Assembly (NCBI GenBank): GCA_033439765.1
Contig: JAULSN010000001.1
Location: 3,038,001 to 3,102,000 of the forward strand
Reading direction: 5' to 3'
Source of the DNA: Lasiosphaeria ovina
Lineage: Eukaryota; Ascomycota; Sordariomycetes; Sordariales; Lasiosphaeriaceae
DNA: 64,000 bases
A program made the translations under genes and the position numbers. The notes beneath the pieces were generated by a model, which made no database searches, was not told the DNA's origin, and was given only the letters and a program-made list of their open reading frames with translations. This document shows, in pieces, positions 10,971-22,558 of this stretch (positions are counted from its first letter, which is position 1; the number at the start of each line of letters is the position of its first letter).

Positions 10971-12781
10971 ATGGCGCAACGTCGACGTCCGCCAGGAAAC
11001 CTTACCGGTCCTGGTGAGTAAACGCCGTATCAAACATCTGACGGGCTTGCAGCTAACAATAGTGCAAGGCAAGTTAGATGCGGTAACAGACCTCATGGAC
11101 AAGTTGACCGAAGACCTCAAATCTACCCAACTCTCGCCTCCCGGTTTGTTCCCCTTTCTTCAATACAATGTCCAAGAAACAAAGAGTAAGAAAGCCCCTC
11201 TGCCCAGGTGCATTGCTAAATATTATCGCCAGAACGAGATTCTGCGCTGGAGGAGCTGAAGCTGTATGGGCGTGATCCGAGAGATGCGCGTCCTATTTTC
11301 ACCAAGGAGGTATAGCATGGCCTGTTGCTGCACTGCACCCCCCCCCCCCCCCCCCCCCCGCTTCTTGACTGGAATTTTAGTCTGACCATGCGGAAGGGCA
11401 TCGAGACTCTCACAAGACATGCATTCGATAGCACCTCGGACACCACATCCAGAAATGCCCTCAAAGTCCTGTGTAATGCCTTGTTTCTCCGGTCTGAGAC
11501 GCGCCAGATGTTCGTCGACCTGGGCTATGAGGCCAAGGCCTGCAGCAAACTCCAGAGTGGCAGCTGGGACGACGAATTCCTCGTGTCCAGACTCATCCTG
11601 CTCACAACCTACGAAACCAACATCAACCTTCTTAAACTCATTGACCAGCATCAGCTAGCTGATACTATGGTTCAGAACCTGGAAAGGCATGCGAAACGGC
11701 TCGATGGGAAAGCCGCCAGGAAGACCGCCTATTTTGATCCAATGGAGGGCATGGCACTGGAGGAGACGTTGAAACTCCTATTCAACGTCACCAACTTTTG
11801 CAGTGAGCGAGTGAGCAAGTTTGCTCCGGCCGTCTCGCATATTGTAACTCTGCTCTGCAAATACGACATTCCGGCAACCCGCACGCCGCTCGTCCCTCCT
11901 TTCAGTCTCTTCATCAACGCGCTGGTGAACCTCGATCTCAGCAGCGGCCCCGCGCAAACCGCGCTATTCCCCGCGAGCGAGCCTGAAGTCTCCGCGAACA
12001 GACTCATCGATTTACTCGGTCTCGCGCTGAAGGCCTACCCGGAGAGCGAGCTCGAACAAACCACGAGTCCGCTGGTCTGCGTCATACTGAGCGTGTACGA
12101 ACACGCACCGGACGCGGTCCGACGGGCCATTCAGGGCAGGCTGCTGCCGACTGAGGACGATCGGAAGAACGTGCTCGGCAAGGGAGACACGCTGCCAGCG
12201 CGGCTGCTACGCAACTCGACCAACGCCCTGGCGCCGCAGCTCCGCACCGCCATCTCTCAGCTCTTGTTCGACATGTCTGACAAGGACGCCACCAAGTTCG
12301 TCAAGAACGTCGGCTATGGCTTTGCGTCGGGCTTCCTCTTCCAGAACCAGATTCCTATCCCCGAGGCGGCATCAGAAGGCTATGATGTTGGTAGCGGCAA
12401 CTCCGAGGGCGCCAGCAGCAGCAGTAGGAAAGCTGTCAATCCAATAACGGGCCAGTTCTTAGATGCCGAGCAGAGCATCTCCGAGCTCCCTGAAATGACC
12501 GACGAAGAGAAGGAGCGCGAGGCTGAGAAGCTCTTTGTTCTGTTTGAGAGGTATGCCCCCCTCCCCCCTTTCTGTTGTTCACCCCGTACACAAACACACC
12601 CTTTCCCAACTGTCAACTGTAGCTGCCCGCTCACACGCGTCACTTTCTCAGATTGAAGAAGACCGGCGTCATGTCGGTTCAGAACCCCGTCGAAAAGGCC
12701 GTTCAAGAAGGCCGCTTCGAGGAACTGCCCGACGATTACGAAGAGGACGGGGACGGTGATGCCACTACTAAAAAAAATTGA
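10971..12781 (+). CDS. ric8: RIC8/synembryn guanine nucleotide exchange factor
   Basis: Five exons, 10971-11013, 11063-11143, 11233-11309, 11397-12550 and 12652-12781, join in phase to 494 aa. The joins restore the conserved stretch LSPPERDSALEELKLYGRDP and then IFTKEGIETLTRHAF, which fixes three of the splice sites. The protein is an armadillo-like helical repeat protein with the RIC8 hallmarks ALKVLCNALFL and FVDLGYEAKA, and an acidic C-terminal tail. RIC8 proteins act in the cytosol as exchange factors and folding chaperones for G-alpha subunits; in filamentous fungi they are needed for growth and development. Intron 3 is odd: it holds a C22 run and uses an AG 10 bases after its CTGAC branch site, skipping a closer-to-consensus TTTTAG upstream. 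Confidence 0.92.
11338..11359 (+). repeat. Poly-C run (22 C) inside ric8 intron 3
   Basis: Uninterrupted run of 22 C within the 87-base intron 3 (11310-11396) of ric8, upstream of the branch site. Confidence 0.9.
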
Positions 12782-13837
12782 AGCCGGGAGGGCATGCAAA
12801 CTAATTTGGCGCTCGGGGTCTGTCCAGAAAGCGAGGGGCTTTGGACATTGTGTGTTTCGGGCCGTTGGTCGAGCTACTAGTCATATCGCGGTATAGGGCT
12901 GTTTTGTAGGGGGCCGTCTTGATACCATAACGCTTTCCGCGCTGCGAAGTATAATTACCGATTACATGTTCATGGCGATACATGACACGCAGAGACTAGA
13001 TTTACATGCAATGGGTCATTGGGATGAGAATTCGGCGGGATATCGCCTGATGGTACGAGTCCAGGTTCTGTGGTATCTACTACCTACTTACCTACCTCCG
13101 CAGACGTTAGCAGGTGTGTCAGGTCATTGCTTGTCTCTTCTGCCAAGTGTTTGCTTGGACTGAGCCAGCCACGAGTTCAGGTGGAAAGCCCAGTTGCAGT
13201 CGTAATACGACAACCAAGCGTCGGATGACTTGCGCCCATATCATGGAGGTATTTTAATTTACGGACAATAATCAAACATTTTTTATGTCGGTAAATCGTT
13301 GCACTAGAATTAGTAAAATACTTAGTACAAGAATCGGCAGGTGCCGATGTTCGTCCCATCCCGTTGCCGCTAGCAAGCTTTCCTATTGTGCCGGGAATTT
13401 TGGCGGACATGGTATCGTGCACGGGCCGCTCAGCTCAGTAAGTTTACCAAAGTAGCGCGTGTTTACATCACCTTGCACCTCCGGCTGGTTTTCTTCCAAC
13501 GCCAGTCAGCCTCCGAACGGGCCTTGATCTCCCCGCGCAATTAAGGAAACAAACACGGGTCTAAAAGAAAGCAATCCATCTCAATCGAAACTCACCGACG
13601 CGTCTGAAAGGGACTCAGGCGCTTTGGTTTTTTTTTCACTGCTTTTCTTTTTTGAAGCACGGCCCCGGGTTTTCGATTGCGACACGGCGCCTTAGCTTTC
13701 TCACCTATTTTGCGACCCGCTTTGCGATCAACCTGTTTCGCATAACACCCTTGTCGCTCGCGTTCGGTTTTTTCTTCTCGAGCAAGCACCAATCCACCCG
13801 CCCCGACCCAGAGATCTGTTAAAACGCATTTTTAACG
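12782..13837. other. Intergenic region ric8 / chromodomain gene
   Basis: No gene seen. It contains a CTACCTACTTACCTACC patch (~13078-13096) and the T- and A-tract-rich upstream region of the chromodomain gene (~13615-13835). Confidence 0.5.
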
Positions 13838-15013
13838 ATGCCGTACAACCCAGATGAGTCCCTAGAGGACGAAGACTTCTTCGTCCAGAGTGACTTGCTC
13901 AAGTAAGTTATAGAGACTACTGCTGGCTCATCTCACATGTTTACTCCTTCCTCTACCTTCCCCCACGACGCGCCCTTAATACCGAACTTTGGCAGATTGT
14001 GCACCACTTTTCCGCAACGCGACCTAACGCGATTTTAAACATTGCACCAGCCTGCCTTCCTTTCTAAGCCCTTCAAAGTTTACCAGCGGGCGCATTTCTT
14101 TTTTGTTTCGCACACAATGCCTCTTCTATCTCGGCTGAGCCTCGCTCTGTCTTCCCTCGTTGCTAACCCCGCCCCCAGCTCGGTTGAGCCCGGCCTGGCG
14201 AGTTACCGCGCCGCCTCAGAGTCGCTCGGTGAAGGCAAGGGTAGCCCGGGTCCCACCGTCGTCAAAATAGACGACGACGTGGGTGCCGATGCCGCAGGCA
14301 TGGATGATGACGAAGACATCCCGGTGAATGCGCCTTCATCGGCACCAAAGAAGCGCGGTAGGCCCTCAGGATCGGCCTCGGGTGCTCCTGCTAAGTCGGT
14401 CGCATCCAAGACTCCAGCCAAGACTCCGCGGTCGGCAAAGAGCGCCGCCGCCCCCAAAAGCACTGGCCGCAAGCGCAAAGCCGCCGATGTTGATCCCGAG
14501 AGTGAGCCCGAGGCGCAGCCGACACCAGCGAAGCGTGGTCGTCCCGCACGGGCTGCCGGCGCTGCCGCGAGCGCGAGACTTGCCGCTAAGGCCGCCAAGA
14601 AACGTGCTCCGGGCCGCCCCAAATCTTCTGCGGTGAGTGCTCTACTATTATTCGCCAGTCCGTTTGGGAACGTATTGCTCATCAATTCATCACAGATTAC
14701 CGAAAAGCCCAAGGGCCAAGCGAGCCGCCCCAAGAAGAACGGCAGCAACGGGGCAGTTCCTGCCGGGGAGTACGAGGTTGAGAAGATCCTCGAGTCTTCT
14801 ATCGACAATGATTTGAAGGAGCACCTGTACCTCGTGAAGTGGAAAAACTACCCGGCCAGTGACAACACCTGGGAGCCAAAGAGGAACCTCGCCGGCGCCC
14901 AAGAGCTGGTCCGCGATTTTGACGCCAAAAAGGAGAAGGCGCCCAAAAAGGAGGCTCCGAAGGCGAAAGTTGAGAAGGGCCGCCCTGGTCGCAAGCGGAA
15001 AGCTAAGGCATAA
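13838..15013 (+). CDS. Chromodomain protein with multiple AT-hooks
   Basis: Three exons, 13838-13902, 14179-14632 and 14696-15013, join in phase to 278 aa. A short acidic N-terminus is followed by a Lys/Ala/Pro-rich region with GRP AT-hook cores at residues 82-84, 142-144 and 167-169. A C-terminal chromodomain spans about 198-250, and a last GRP core lies at 268-270 in a basic tail. The chromodomain keeps the aromatic cage expected for methyl-lysine reading (Y199, W222, Y225) in EYEVEKIL and WKNYP contexts. There is no room for a chromoshadow domain, so this is not a canonical HP1. I infer a nuclear protein that reads methylated histone H3 (Lys9 is the best guess) and contacts AT-rich DNA. 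The first intron (276 bases) is long for this window but ends in a good CTAAC..CAG. Confidence 0.88.
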
Positions 15014-16205
15014 TCTGTCTTTTCCGTTGCTCCTGTATATTTTCTCCTTTCGTCGTACATGGAATGGGTTCAAGGGGGCTAGGCTGGGGCTTATCCGTGC
15101 GCATATCTAGGAGTCTCTTTTTCTTTTTCTTTTCATTAAGCCAAAATTTGGTGACCTTAACATCCGGTTAGGTCACGGGGCGGCCAGAGGTTGTAGATAG
15201 TTAGCTGATACCGCCTGTCAGTGTCTTTCGCGATGACGTTTATGAGCCACAGACAGACGAGACAGGGAATAGGACAAGGCCTCCCCGCGCTGCAGCGATT
15301 TCGTTGCACTTGTATGATGTCAACTAATCGCGTTATACTGCATTTCTTTGCTTGCCTAAGAAGAAATCCGCTCGGTATGGACTGGCGGTTTATATCCAAA
15401 GATGTCTGGGCTGAGTACTGATGTCCTACATGATATTCTTACTTGCTAGTCCCAGGTTGCTCCGTAGCTGTGGCTCATTGGTGTTGTAGCCAGCTTGTAT
15501 GTTCTGGATTAGGGAGGAAAGATAGTTCCTACCCGGGCCTTTATACTTCACATGGCAGAGGGGGAGCAGTGTGGGGGTTTTCTTGGGTTGGGTGCAATGA
15601 ATGGAACAAATGTGCGGAAGTGAGCAACTTGTATTTTGTGCACCTGTTTTCTTTAAGAATGGAAGTTCAAATTAGAACCCCATTAGTGAAGTGACATGAC
15701 AAAGACATCGAGACATCTCAAGCGCTAGCTAGCCGGCAGGGCATTGATATCACGAGAGTGGGGCCCGACATGCAGGGCCGGGTTCCAGGCTGACAGCGGC
15801 CCGACTAATTTCTTGACAGCTTGCAGGGCCAGGCTGCAAGGTTGCGGCCAGCGGGTGGGTACCCTGGCCGTTGCTGATTTGGCTGGTCGGAACCCCAACC
15901 CGGCCACAACCACATCGGCAGACACAAGCTACGTATTTCCCAGAACCCCGGACCTTTTCGTCACCGCAGTCCCGAAACCACCGAAGATCTTTCATCTCAA
16001 GTTCGAGAGATCCAATACCGTCGCAGTCGCAAAGCTGTCGGTGACTTGGCATCCCTCCCCGACTGAGCAACAAACGTATTGCACTTTCCTTGCTTCTTTT
16101 ATTTGAGCTACCAAACCTGAGACCCGCCCTTTTTCCATCGCCAAACACGCCCACGCGCCAAAAAGTTGGCCCGACGAACGAAAGGGAGAAAAAAAAACCG
16201 AAAAT
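15014..16205. other. Intergenic region before the MPDU1-like gene
   Basis: No gene seen. It should hold the 3' UTR of the chromodomain gene and the promoter of the MPDU1-like gene. A long minus-strand frame that overlaps the next gene is a shadow. Confidence 0.5.
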
Positions 16206-17195
16206 ATGGACGCGCTCCGCACCGCCCTCCAGCCGGTGACGCACAACCTGCCGGCGCCGATCCGCGACCTCGGGGTGTCGCTCATCGGCGACGCGTGCTA
16301 CAAGACGCTGGTGCTGGACGTGGACGCGAGCGACTCGGCGTGCGTCAAGCTGGCCGTCAGCAAGGGGCTCGGCATCGGCATCGTGGCGGCGTCGGCCGTG
16401 GTCAAGGTGCCGCAGATCGTCAAGCTGGTCAAGTCGCAGTCGGCCGCCGGCGTGTCGTTCCTGTCGTACCTGCTCGAGACGAGCGCGTACCTGATCGGCC
16501 TGGCCTACAACGTGCGCAGCGGCTTCCCCTTCAGCACGTACGGCGAGACGGCCCTCGTGCTCGGCCAGAACATTATCATCACGGTGCTCGTGCTTAATTT
16601 CACTGGCCGCGCCCCCTACGCCGCCCTGCTGGTCGCCGCCCTCTCCATCGCCTCGTCCGCCCTCTTCACCGAGTCTGTTGTTGATATGAAGGCCCTGAGC
16701 TACCTGCAGGTCGGCGCCGGCGTCCTCGGCGTCGCGAGCAAGGTCCCCCAGATCGCCGCCATCTGGAAGCAGGGCGGCACCGGCCAGCTGAGCGCTTTTG
16801 CTGTGAGCTACTATCCCCCTTTCCTTTTTGTTTCCACTTGTTGCGCGACTTGGAGAATATCCCGAGCTCTCCGTCCCGATCCTTCTCTGTTCGCCTGACA
16901 TATATGTGGACTAATATGTGCAATCTACGCGTCGCAGGTCTTCAACTACCTCATCGGCTCGCTCACGCGCATATTCACGACGCTGCAAGAGGTGGACGAC
17001 AAGCTGATCCTGTACGGCTTCATCTCCGGGTTCGCGCTGAACCTGGTCATCGCGCTGCAGATGGCCTACTACTGGAACAGCCCGTCGGCCAAGGTCAAGG
17101 GCAAGCAAAAGGAGGCGCCCGTCAAGGCGGCGGCGTCGTCATCGGCAACGACTCCCCCAAAGAGCAAAGGCCCGACGACTCGCCGACGTGGTTAG
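16206..17195 (+). CDS. MPDU1-family PQ-loop membrane protein
   Basis: Two exons, 16206-16802 and 16938-17195, give 284 aa. The protein is largely hydrophobic with about seven membrane segments. It carries two PQ-loop repeats with the Pro-Gln pairs at residues 69-70 (KVPQIVKL) and 181-182 (KVPQIAAIW). The C-terminal tail is Lys/Ser/Thr-rich. Size and repeat spacing match mannose-P-dolichol utilisation defect 1 (MPDU1/Lec35) proteins, which act at the ER and are needed for use of dolichol-phosphate mannose and glucose in glycan and GPI synthesis. The exact transport activity of the family is unsettled. The ATG follows an A-rich leader (AAAATATGG). Confidence 0.87.
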
Positions 17196-17861
17196 AGTGT
17201 AATCCCATCTCATTTGGTCGAGGGTTTTGTGATTTTCTGTTCTTTGGTCTGTGGCAAGTCATTACCCTTAGCGGCGCTAATTTATACACCATAATACTGT
17301 CTGACCGTCTGCTGTCATGGCGTGATGCTGTCTTGTTCATTGGCCTTTTTTGGTGCTCGGCCGGCGAGCTACTATCGTGATTCTCTGCAAAACCCGAGAA
17401 ACTCGGGCGGGCAGGGTAGGGGGCTGCTTGTATAAGCTGAGGACCTGCCCGGCTTTGACGGCCGTTGCGTTCGGAGTGAAGTACAATCCAGCCCCTGAAT
17501 GTTTGTTGGCTTGGTACACACATGCCTACCAATGTCCTTGTGAAGAATCAGAGTTAGGTTTTGTCTCCTCAATGTTAGTCACGCGTGGTGGTCGGTTTTC
17601 CTACAGCAAATGGCCTTGAGCTGCTTCCGAGCTGCTGCCCGCCCCCGGGTCTCCCCATTCCTTCCGAGGAAATCGGTGATAGTTTCAGTGCTGCTTCCTG
17701 GTATATACGTTTTCACCAAAGTTCTGGTACCATTGAAACAAACTTTTTATAATAAATTCTCGCAGCATAGCACCAATTCCTGAGTATAGTTTCTTCCCAA
17801 AATCATTCATTCCGTTTTCCAACTCTTTCTAGCACGTCGTCTTTCAAAGTCACACGCCACG
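17196..17861. other. Intergenic region
   Basis: No gene seen. Base composition becomes AT-richer toward 17700-17860, ahead of the small coiled-coil gene. Confidence 0.5.
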
Positions 17862-18218
17862 ATGTCCGAATCCCCATCAGCAGTCGAGCTCCAGCTCCCA
17901 GCGGCGATTGAGCAAGTGTGTTTGGATGAGATGAAGTCGGTAATCGACAATCGCCTCGCCGAGCGGGAAGGAAGAATCTCTGCGGTTTTGCAGGCGGGAT
18001 TCCAGGCACGACGAATCCAAATCCGTGAGGGCCTGCAGCCGATCGCAAATGACCTTGCCGCAATCAAGAGTGATATCGCAGACATTTTTACAATTCTACG
18101 TTCGTTGCAATCCGAGGTATCAGCAACAAACGCGATGTTCGTTTCTCTCTCGTATTCTCTCTATGTATATAGCTAACGTCTTTTGCTTTCTAGTCCTCTA
18201 AATAATGGACGCAAATAA
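17862..18218 (+). CDS. Small coiled-coil hypothetical protein
   Basis: An open frame from ATG 17862 encodes a hydrophilic, helical, heptad-like protein. Read without splicing it is 104 aa, ending at 18176. A plausible intron 18137-18193 (GTTCGT donor, GCTAAC branch, TTTGCTTTCTAG acceptor) gives instead a 99 aa product ending at 18218, and I prefer that because the branch and acceptor are strong. No family is recognised. The gene sits next to copy B of a dispersed repeat in AT-richer DNA, so it could belong to a repeated or young locus. Confidence 0.45.
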
Positions 18219-19837
18219 GCGAATCGGGCCAATTTCGACAAAAATACTAATTGCTACTTCTTCTACTCTGTATTAGTAGTTTCGATTACTACTTGTCGAG
18301 ATATCTTCTTGTTTCTCACGACAGTCGAAGCACCAATTTTTTTTAATCTTTTTGCAAAGAAACCGGCTAGTTTTCCTTTGATAGGTATTTTGAAGAGAGA
18401 TATAGGCCTTTGGAATTCTATAATGGGGATTATAACAGTTATTACCTCTCCTGGCTGAAACTCTCTAGAGCGAACCGCGAGGTATTGAGGCCTTTCAAAA
18501 CATCCCATATGTACGGAGTAGCTTAGAAACTCCCCCGCCAACAAACTTTCGGGGGTTGAACTAGAAAACAAGGCTGAAAAGAATTCGTCAAGCACGACAG
18601 CATCCATCCATCCCGCATCCATGCTCACACTGACAGGTCAGGTGTATTTAATTGCATGACCAGTGATGATCCGGTGCCCATTTTCAACAAAGGGGTGAAG
18701 AAGTGACGACAAAGATGGGAGGGAGGAAAGGCCGGTGCCGTGCCGTGACAGGTGCCGTCTCGCCGTAAATGCAAGGGGCTCGGCCCAGGCTTCGGCAATA
18801 ATTTCCCTTGAGACTACAGAATATCCGTAACAGCATCCGTTCCTGCCCGAGAGAGAAAAGGCTCACGCGCTAGAGATACCGTTAAATTATATAGTAATAG
18901 GGGTCGCTTATCTAACGTGTTCACCGCTCCCCATCTAGACCTACGTTTGCAGCCTGGCCCGGCCCGTCGAGCCCGGAGCTTTTCCATTGGAGACGGTGGC
19001 GCCAAGATAGCGCCCGATTGCGAAATCACTGGCGGCTGGGGGAGGACCCGCTCTCCGACCATCGGTCGTGCTCCGGTGTCGTGTCACTGCAGGTTCGCGC
19101 AGGACACCCGCAGTGGTAGTACTGTGTAGGTGGTAGTAACACGGATAATAGGAGCATTTTTGACCGCCTAGCACCCGGTATTGGTATGGAGACCGATAAG
19201 CAATAAATGGCCACCGCGCACGTCCTGTGCTCGCAGTATGTTCCGTTAGGCTGTTTCTCATCCCGTCCCCGGATTGCGCCATATGTCGATGCGGCTTCAG
19301 GGTCCTCAAGATTGCGTCAGTGAGAGGTTGCGTGCTTCTTCTCTCTACCTTAGGTCTCTCGGCTCCGCGCTCTCTCCATCTGCCTTCCATTGCCTATCTC
19401 CCAAGTACCCAGCTAGCCCCAGTCGCTAGCGCCTACAGTGTCGCGGGGCGCGTTGTCCTTAACACGGTGCTACCTGTCTCTCTCCCTCAGAACGGGCAGG
19501 TGCCCCTCTGACTCGAGTTGCGCACCAAGACCGTTTTCCATTGCCTTTGGCTCTTACCAATCCCTAACCAAGGAGTACTTCCATAGTCCCCTTTTTCCGT
19601 CTTTGGTTACCTATACTCTTGCTTGGTAAGACTCCTCTGCAATCATATCATTAGGGGAGGATCCCTTCCCTTTTATTGTTTGCCTCGTACTAAGACATCC
19701 AGACAACGCCCAGTTTCCGTTAGACTGCCCTGCGTGCTTGAATCCCAACGGTGTCTCTCAGATAAAAAAACAGATCCCAAACCGCCCCCCCCTTTCCGGC
19801 CCCCTTTTTCTTCGGTGTTGAGTATTAGTGGGAGCCA
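18219..19837. other. Intergenic region with repeat copy B
   Basis: It contains repeat copy B (listed separately) and then roughly 1.2 kb that should include the choline sulfatase promoter and leader. No other gene is evident. Confidence 0.5.
18263..18628 (-). repeat. Copy B of a dispersed repeat, with open frame
   Basis: The part around 18400-18560 is homologous to the left edge of the window (about 20-165). On the minus strand this copy keeps an uninterrupted frame of 121 aa from ATG 18628, including the stretch REFQPGEVITVIIPIIE, while the left-edge copy has stops in the same frame. I do not recognise the family. It could be a fragment of a mobile element or of a repeated fungal gene family; whether it is expressed cannot be judged. 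Confidence 0.5.
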
Positions 19838-21911
19838 ATGCCTCCAGATCTCAACTCGCTGTCGGCCTCTCCAGCGCCTAGGCCAGATACAGGCAATGGC
19901 TACCACACCAAAGTAAACGGAACCAATGGTCTCAGCGGCCTCAATGGCCACCCTCCGCTGGAGGCCAAGAGGCCGAATATCATCTACATCATGGCCGACC
20001 AGCTCGCAGCGCCCATGCTCAAGATGCACAATGCCGAGTCACAGATCCTGACTCCCAACCTAGACACGCTGGCGGCCAAGTCGGTGCAGTTCGACTCGGC
20101 CTACTGCCCGTCGCCGCTCTGCGCGCCGTCGAGGATGAGCATGATCACGGGGCTGCTGCCCATGAAGATCGGGGCGTACGACAACGCGACCCAGATCTCG
20201 AGCGACATACCCACGTATGCACACTACCTGCGGCTGCAGGGCTACCACACCGTCTTGGCGGGCAAGATGCATTTCGTGGGGGACCAGCTCCACGGCTACG
20301 AGACCCGGCTGACCAGCGACATCTACCCGGGCGACTTCGGCTGGGTCGTCAACTGGGACGAACCCGACACCAGGCTCGAGTGGTACCACAATGCTAGCAG
20401 CATCCTCCAGGCCGGCGTCTGCGTCCGGAGCAACCAGCTCGACTACGACGAGGAGGTCATGTACCGGTCCACCCAGTTCTTGTACGACCACGTCCGCGAG
20501 GGCCCCGGTGCCCGCCCGTTCTGCTTGACGGTAGGTTTAATATGTTGCCATAGACGCTTGTACCCATCTGGCTAGCCGTCGATACCTGGGGGGGAAGCTA
20601 GTGCTCAAAATTCTCCTTGATTGGTGGGGGGTTGGTGTAGTACGGGCTCATGAGGCTTGAAGAAACGTGGGCTGACAGATCATCCGTATCCTATTGGTGG
20701 TGGGATAGGTATCACTCACACACCCCCACGATCCATACACCATCGAGCAGAAGTACTGGGATCTCTACGAGGGTGTCGAGATCGACCTGCCCAAGGTCCG
20801 GATCCCTAAAGAGGAGCAAGATCCCCATAGTAAGCGTCTGCTGAATGTCTGCGACCTCTGGGATCAAGATTTCAGCGAGGACCAGATCAAACGGGCGCGC
20901 CGAGCCTATTATGGCGCAGTTAGCTACGTTGACGATTGCATCGGGAAGCTTCTCGCTGTGCTCAAGCAATGCCGGCTAGACGAAAACACCATTGTCGTCT
21001 TCAGCGGCGACCATGGAGACATGCTTGGCGAGCGGGGGCTTTGGTGAGTAGTCCCGTGGAACCTGGCCGAGTGTCTGGTCAAAAACTCACACCGACCCAC
21101 TACAGGTACAAGATGAACTACTTTGAGAGTTCTGCACGCGTGCCGCTCTTGGTGTCGTATCCGCAAAGGTTCCCGCCGCGCCGCGTCTCCGAGAACGTGT
21201 CTACGCTAGACATCCTCCCGACCATGTGCGATCTTGTCGGGACCAAGCCTTTCTCGGCACTCCCCATGGACGGGGTGTCGCTGCTGCCGCACCTGGAAGG
21301 GCGGCCGGGGGGGCACGATGAGGTCATCGCCGAGTACACGGGAGAAGGGACAGTCAGCCCGCTCATGATGATCAGGCGCGGGCCGTGGAAGTACATCACC
21401 TGCCCGTCCGACGGCTCGCAGCTGTTCAACCTGGAGACGGACCCCCTGGAGCTGCACGATCTGGCAAAGACGCTGAGGAAAATGGCAGCACCTACCGCCG
21501 ACGAGACGACGAGGGCGGTTTTGGAGGCCTTCGAAGCTGAGGCGAAAGCCAGGTGGGATTTCGACAAAATCACCCAAGATGTCGTCTTCTCTCAGCGAAA
21601 ACGCCGCCTGGTGTGGGCGGCGCTCAAGAAGGGCCACTTTACCAGCTGGGACTTTAACCCCCAAGACGACGGAAGGGAAAAGTAAGGCTTCCTTCTCTCT
21701 GCCCTGTGTCGGGATCCAGTCCGGCGAGGCGGTCTTGATGGTATGAGCGTGATACTGACAACTTTTTTTTTTTCTTCGACATAGGTATATCCGCTCGCAT
21801 ATTCCTCTGGACGACCTAGAGCGGAGAGCCCGGTTCCCCGCCGTTGACGCTTATGGCCGCGAGACGGGGTCTGCGATTCTCGTTGACCAAGCCGGCTCAC
21901 ACGGCCAATAA
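19838..21911 (+). CDS. Choline sulfatase
   Basis: Four exons, 19838-20530, 20709-21043, 21106-21681 and 21785-21911, join in phase to 576 aa. The sulfatase signature PLCAPSR lies at residues 93-99, with C95 as the residue expected to become formylglycine. A metal-binding MADQ motif lies at 52-55, and FSGDHGDMLGE marks the second metal site. The sequence SLTHPHDPYT restored by the first splice, and the Trp-rich C-terminal part after exon 3, match the choline-sulfatase subgroup rather than arylsulfatases. The reaction is hydrolysis of choline-O-sulfate to choline and sulfate, used in fungi to release stored sulfur. No signal peptide is evident, so a cytosolic enzyme is likely. No sulfate or choline transporter lies next to it. 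In fungi such genes are commonly under sulfur control; I see no binding site I would assert. Confidence 0.9.
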
Positions 21912-22558
21912 TGGCGAACTAGCCGGCACTGCTCCGCACCTAACAGTAACCACGGCGTTCATGTCTAGTGACAGTCTTTTCAACAAATTTGCATCGTACG
22001 GTCGTTTTGGGGGCATCCTGAGAAGGCATTGATAACGTTTTTGCGTCTGCTTTGCATGAGAGCGAGGCGTATTTGACAAGGTAACAAGGGCTGCTTGGTT
22101 TAGTTTAGTTTTGTACTTTGAAAGAATATTAAGAGAAACAATTTTCCCTTGAATCTGTAATTGATTGGTAGCGTGATTGGACGATTGACTTATTGCGTGA
22201 AGTGATGAACGGGCCTTGAATCTCTGTGTTGTCGTCCGCATTGGAAAGCGAATCGATGAAAGGGAATGGGAAAGATGGAAGGGGGCACAAATGGCGCTAA
22301 CCTGTTTTGGGATATTGGGGTCGAAAGCTCAGAGCTTCTCTTTGTTGCGCCCCTCATTCATCAGAATCTTGGGTGGGGGAATTTTGGTACGTGGTCGCAA
22401 ACCCAAACACGACAAACCGCAACAGCTCGACCTGGTGCATTCTATTAAATGTCGCCAATCTCCCCGAGCTCGTGGAGGCCGCACCTTTCTCGAAGCGGAT
22501 GAGCTGAAGTACCGACCGAGCACTGCCCGCAGACACTGTCGGGTTGCGCAAAGCAGCC
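21912..22558. other. Intergenic region choline sulfatase / med8
   Basis: No gene seen; 3' flank of the sulfatase gene and 5' region of med8. Confidence 0.5.

Noticed and set aside
15750..16901. Long minus-strand open frame of 383 codons
   Set aside because: Antisense to the MPDU1-like gene, which has clear family motifs and a proper intron; composition is that of a shadow frame.
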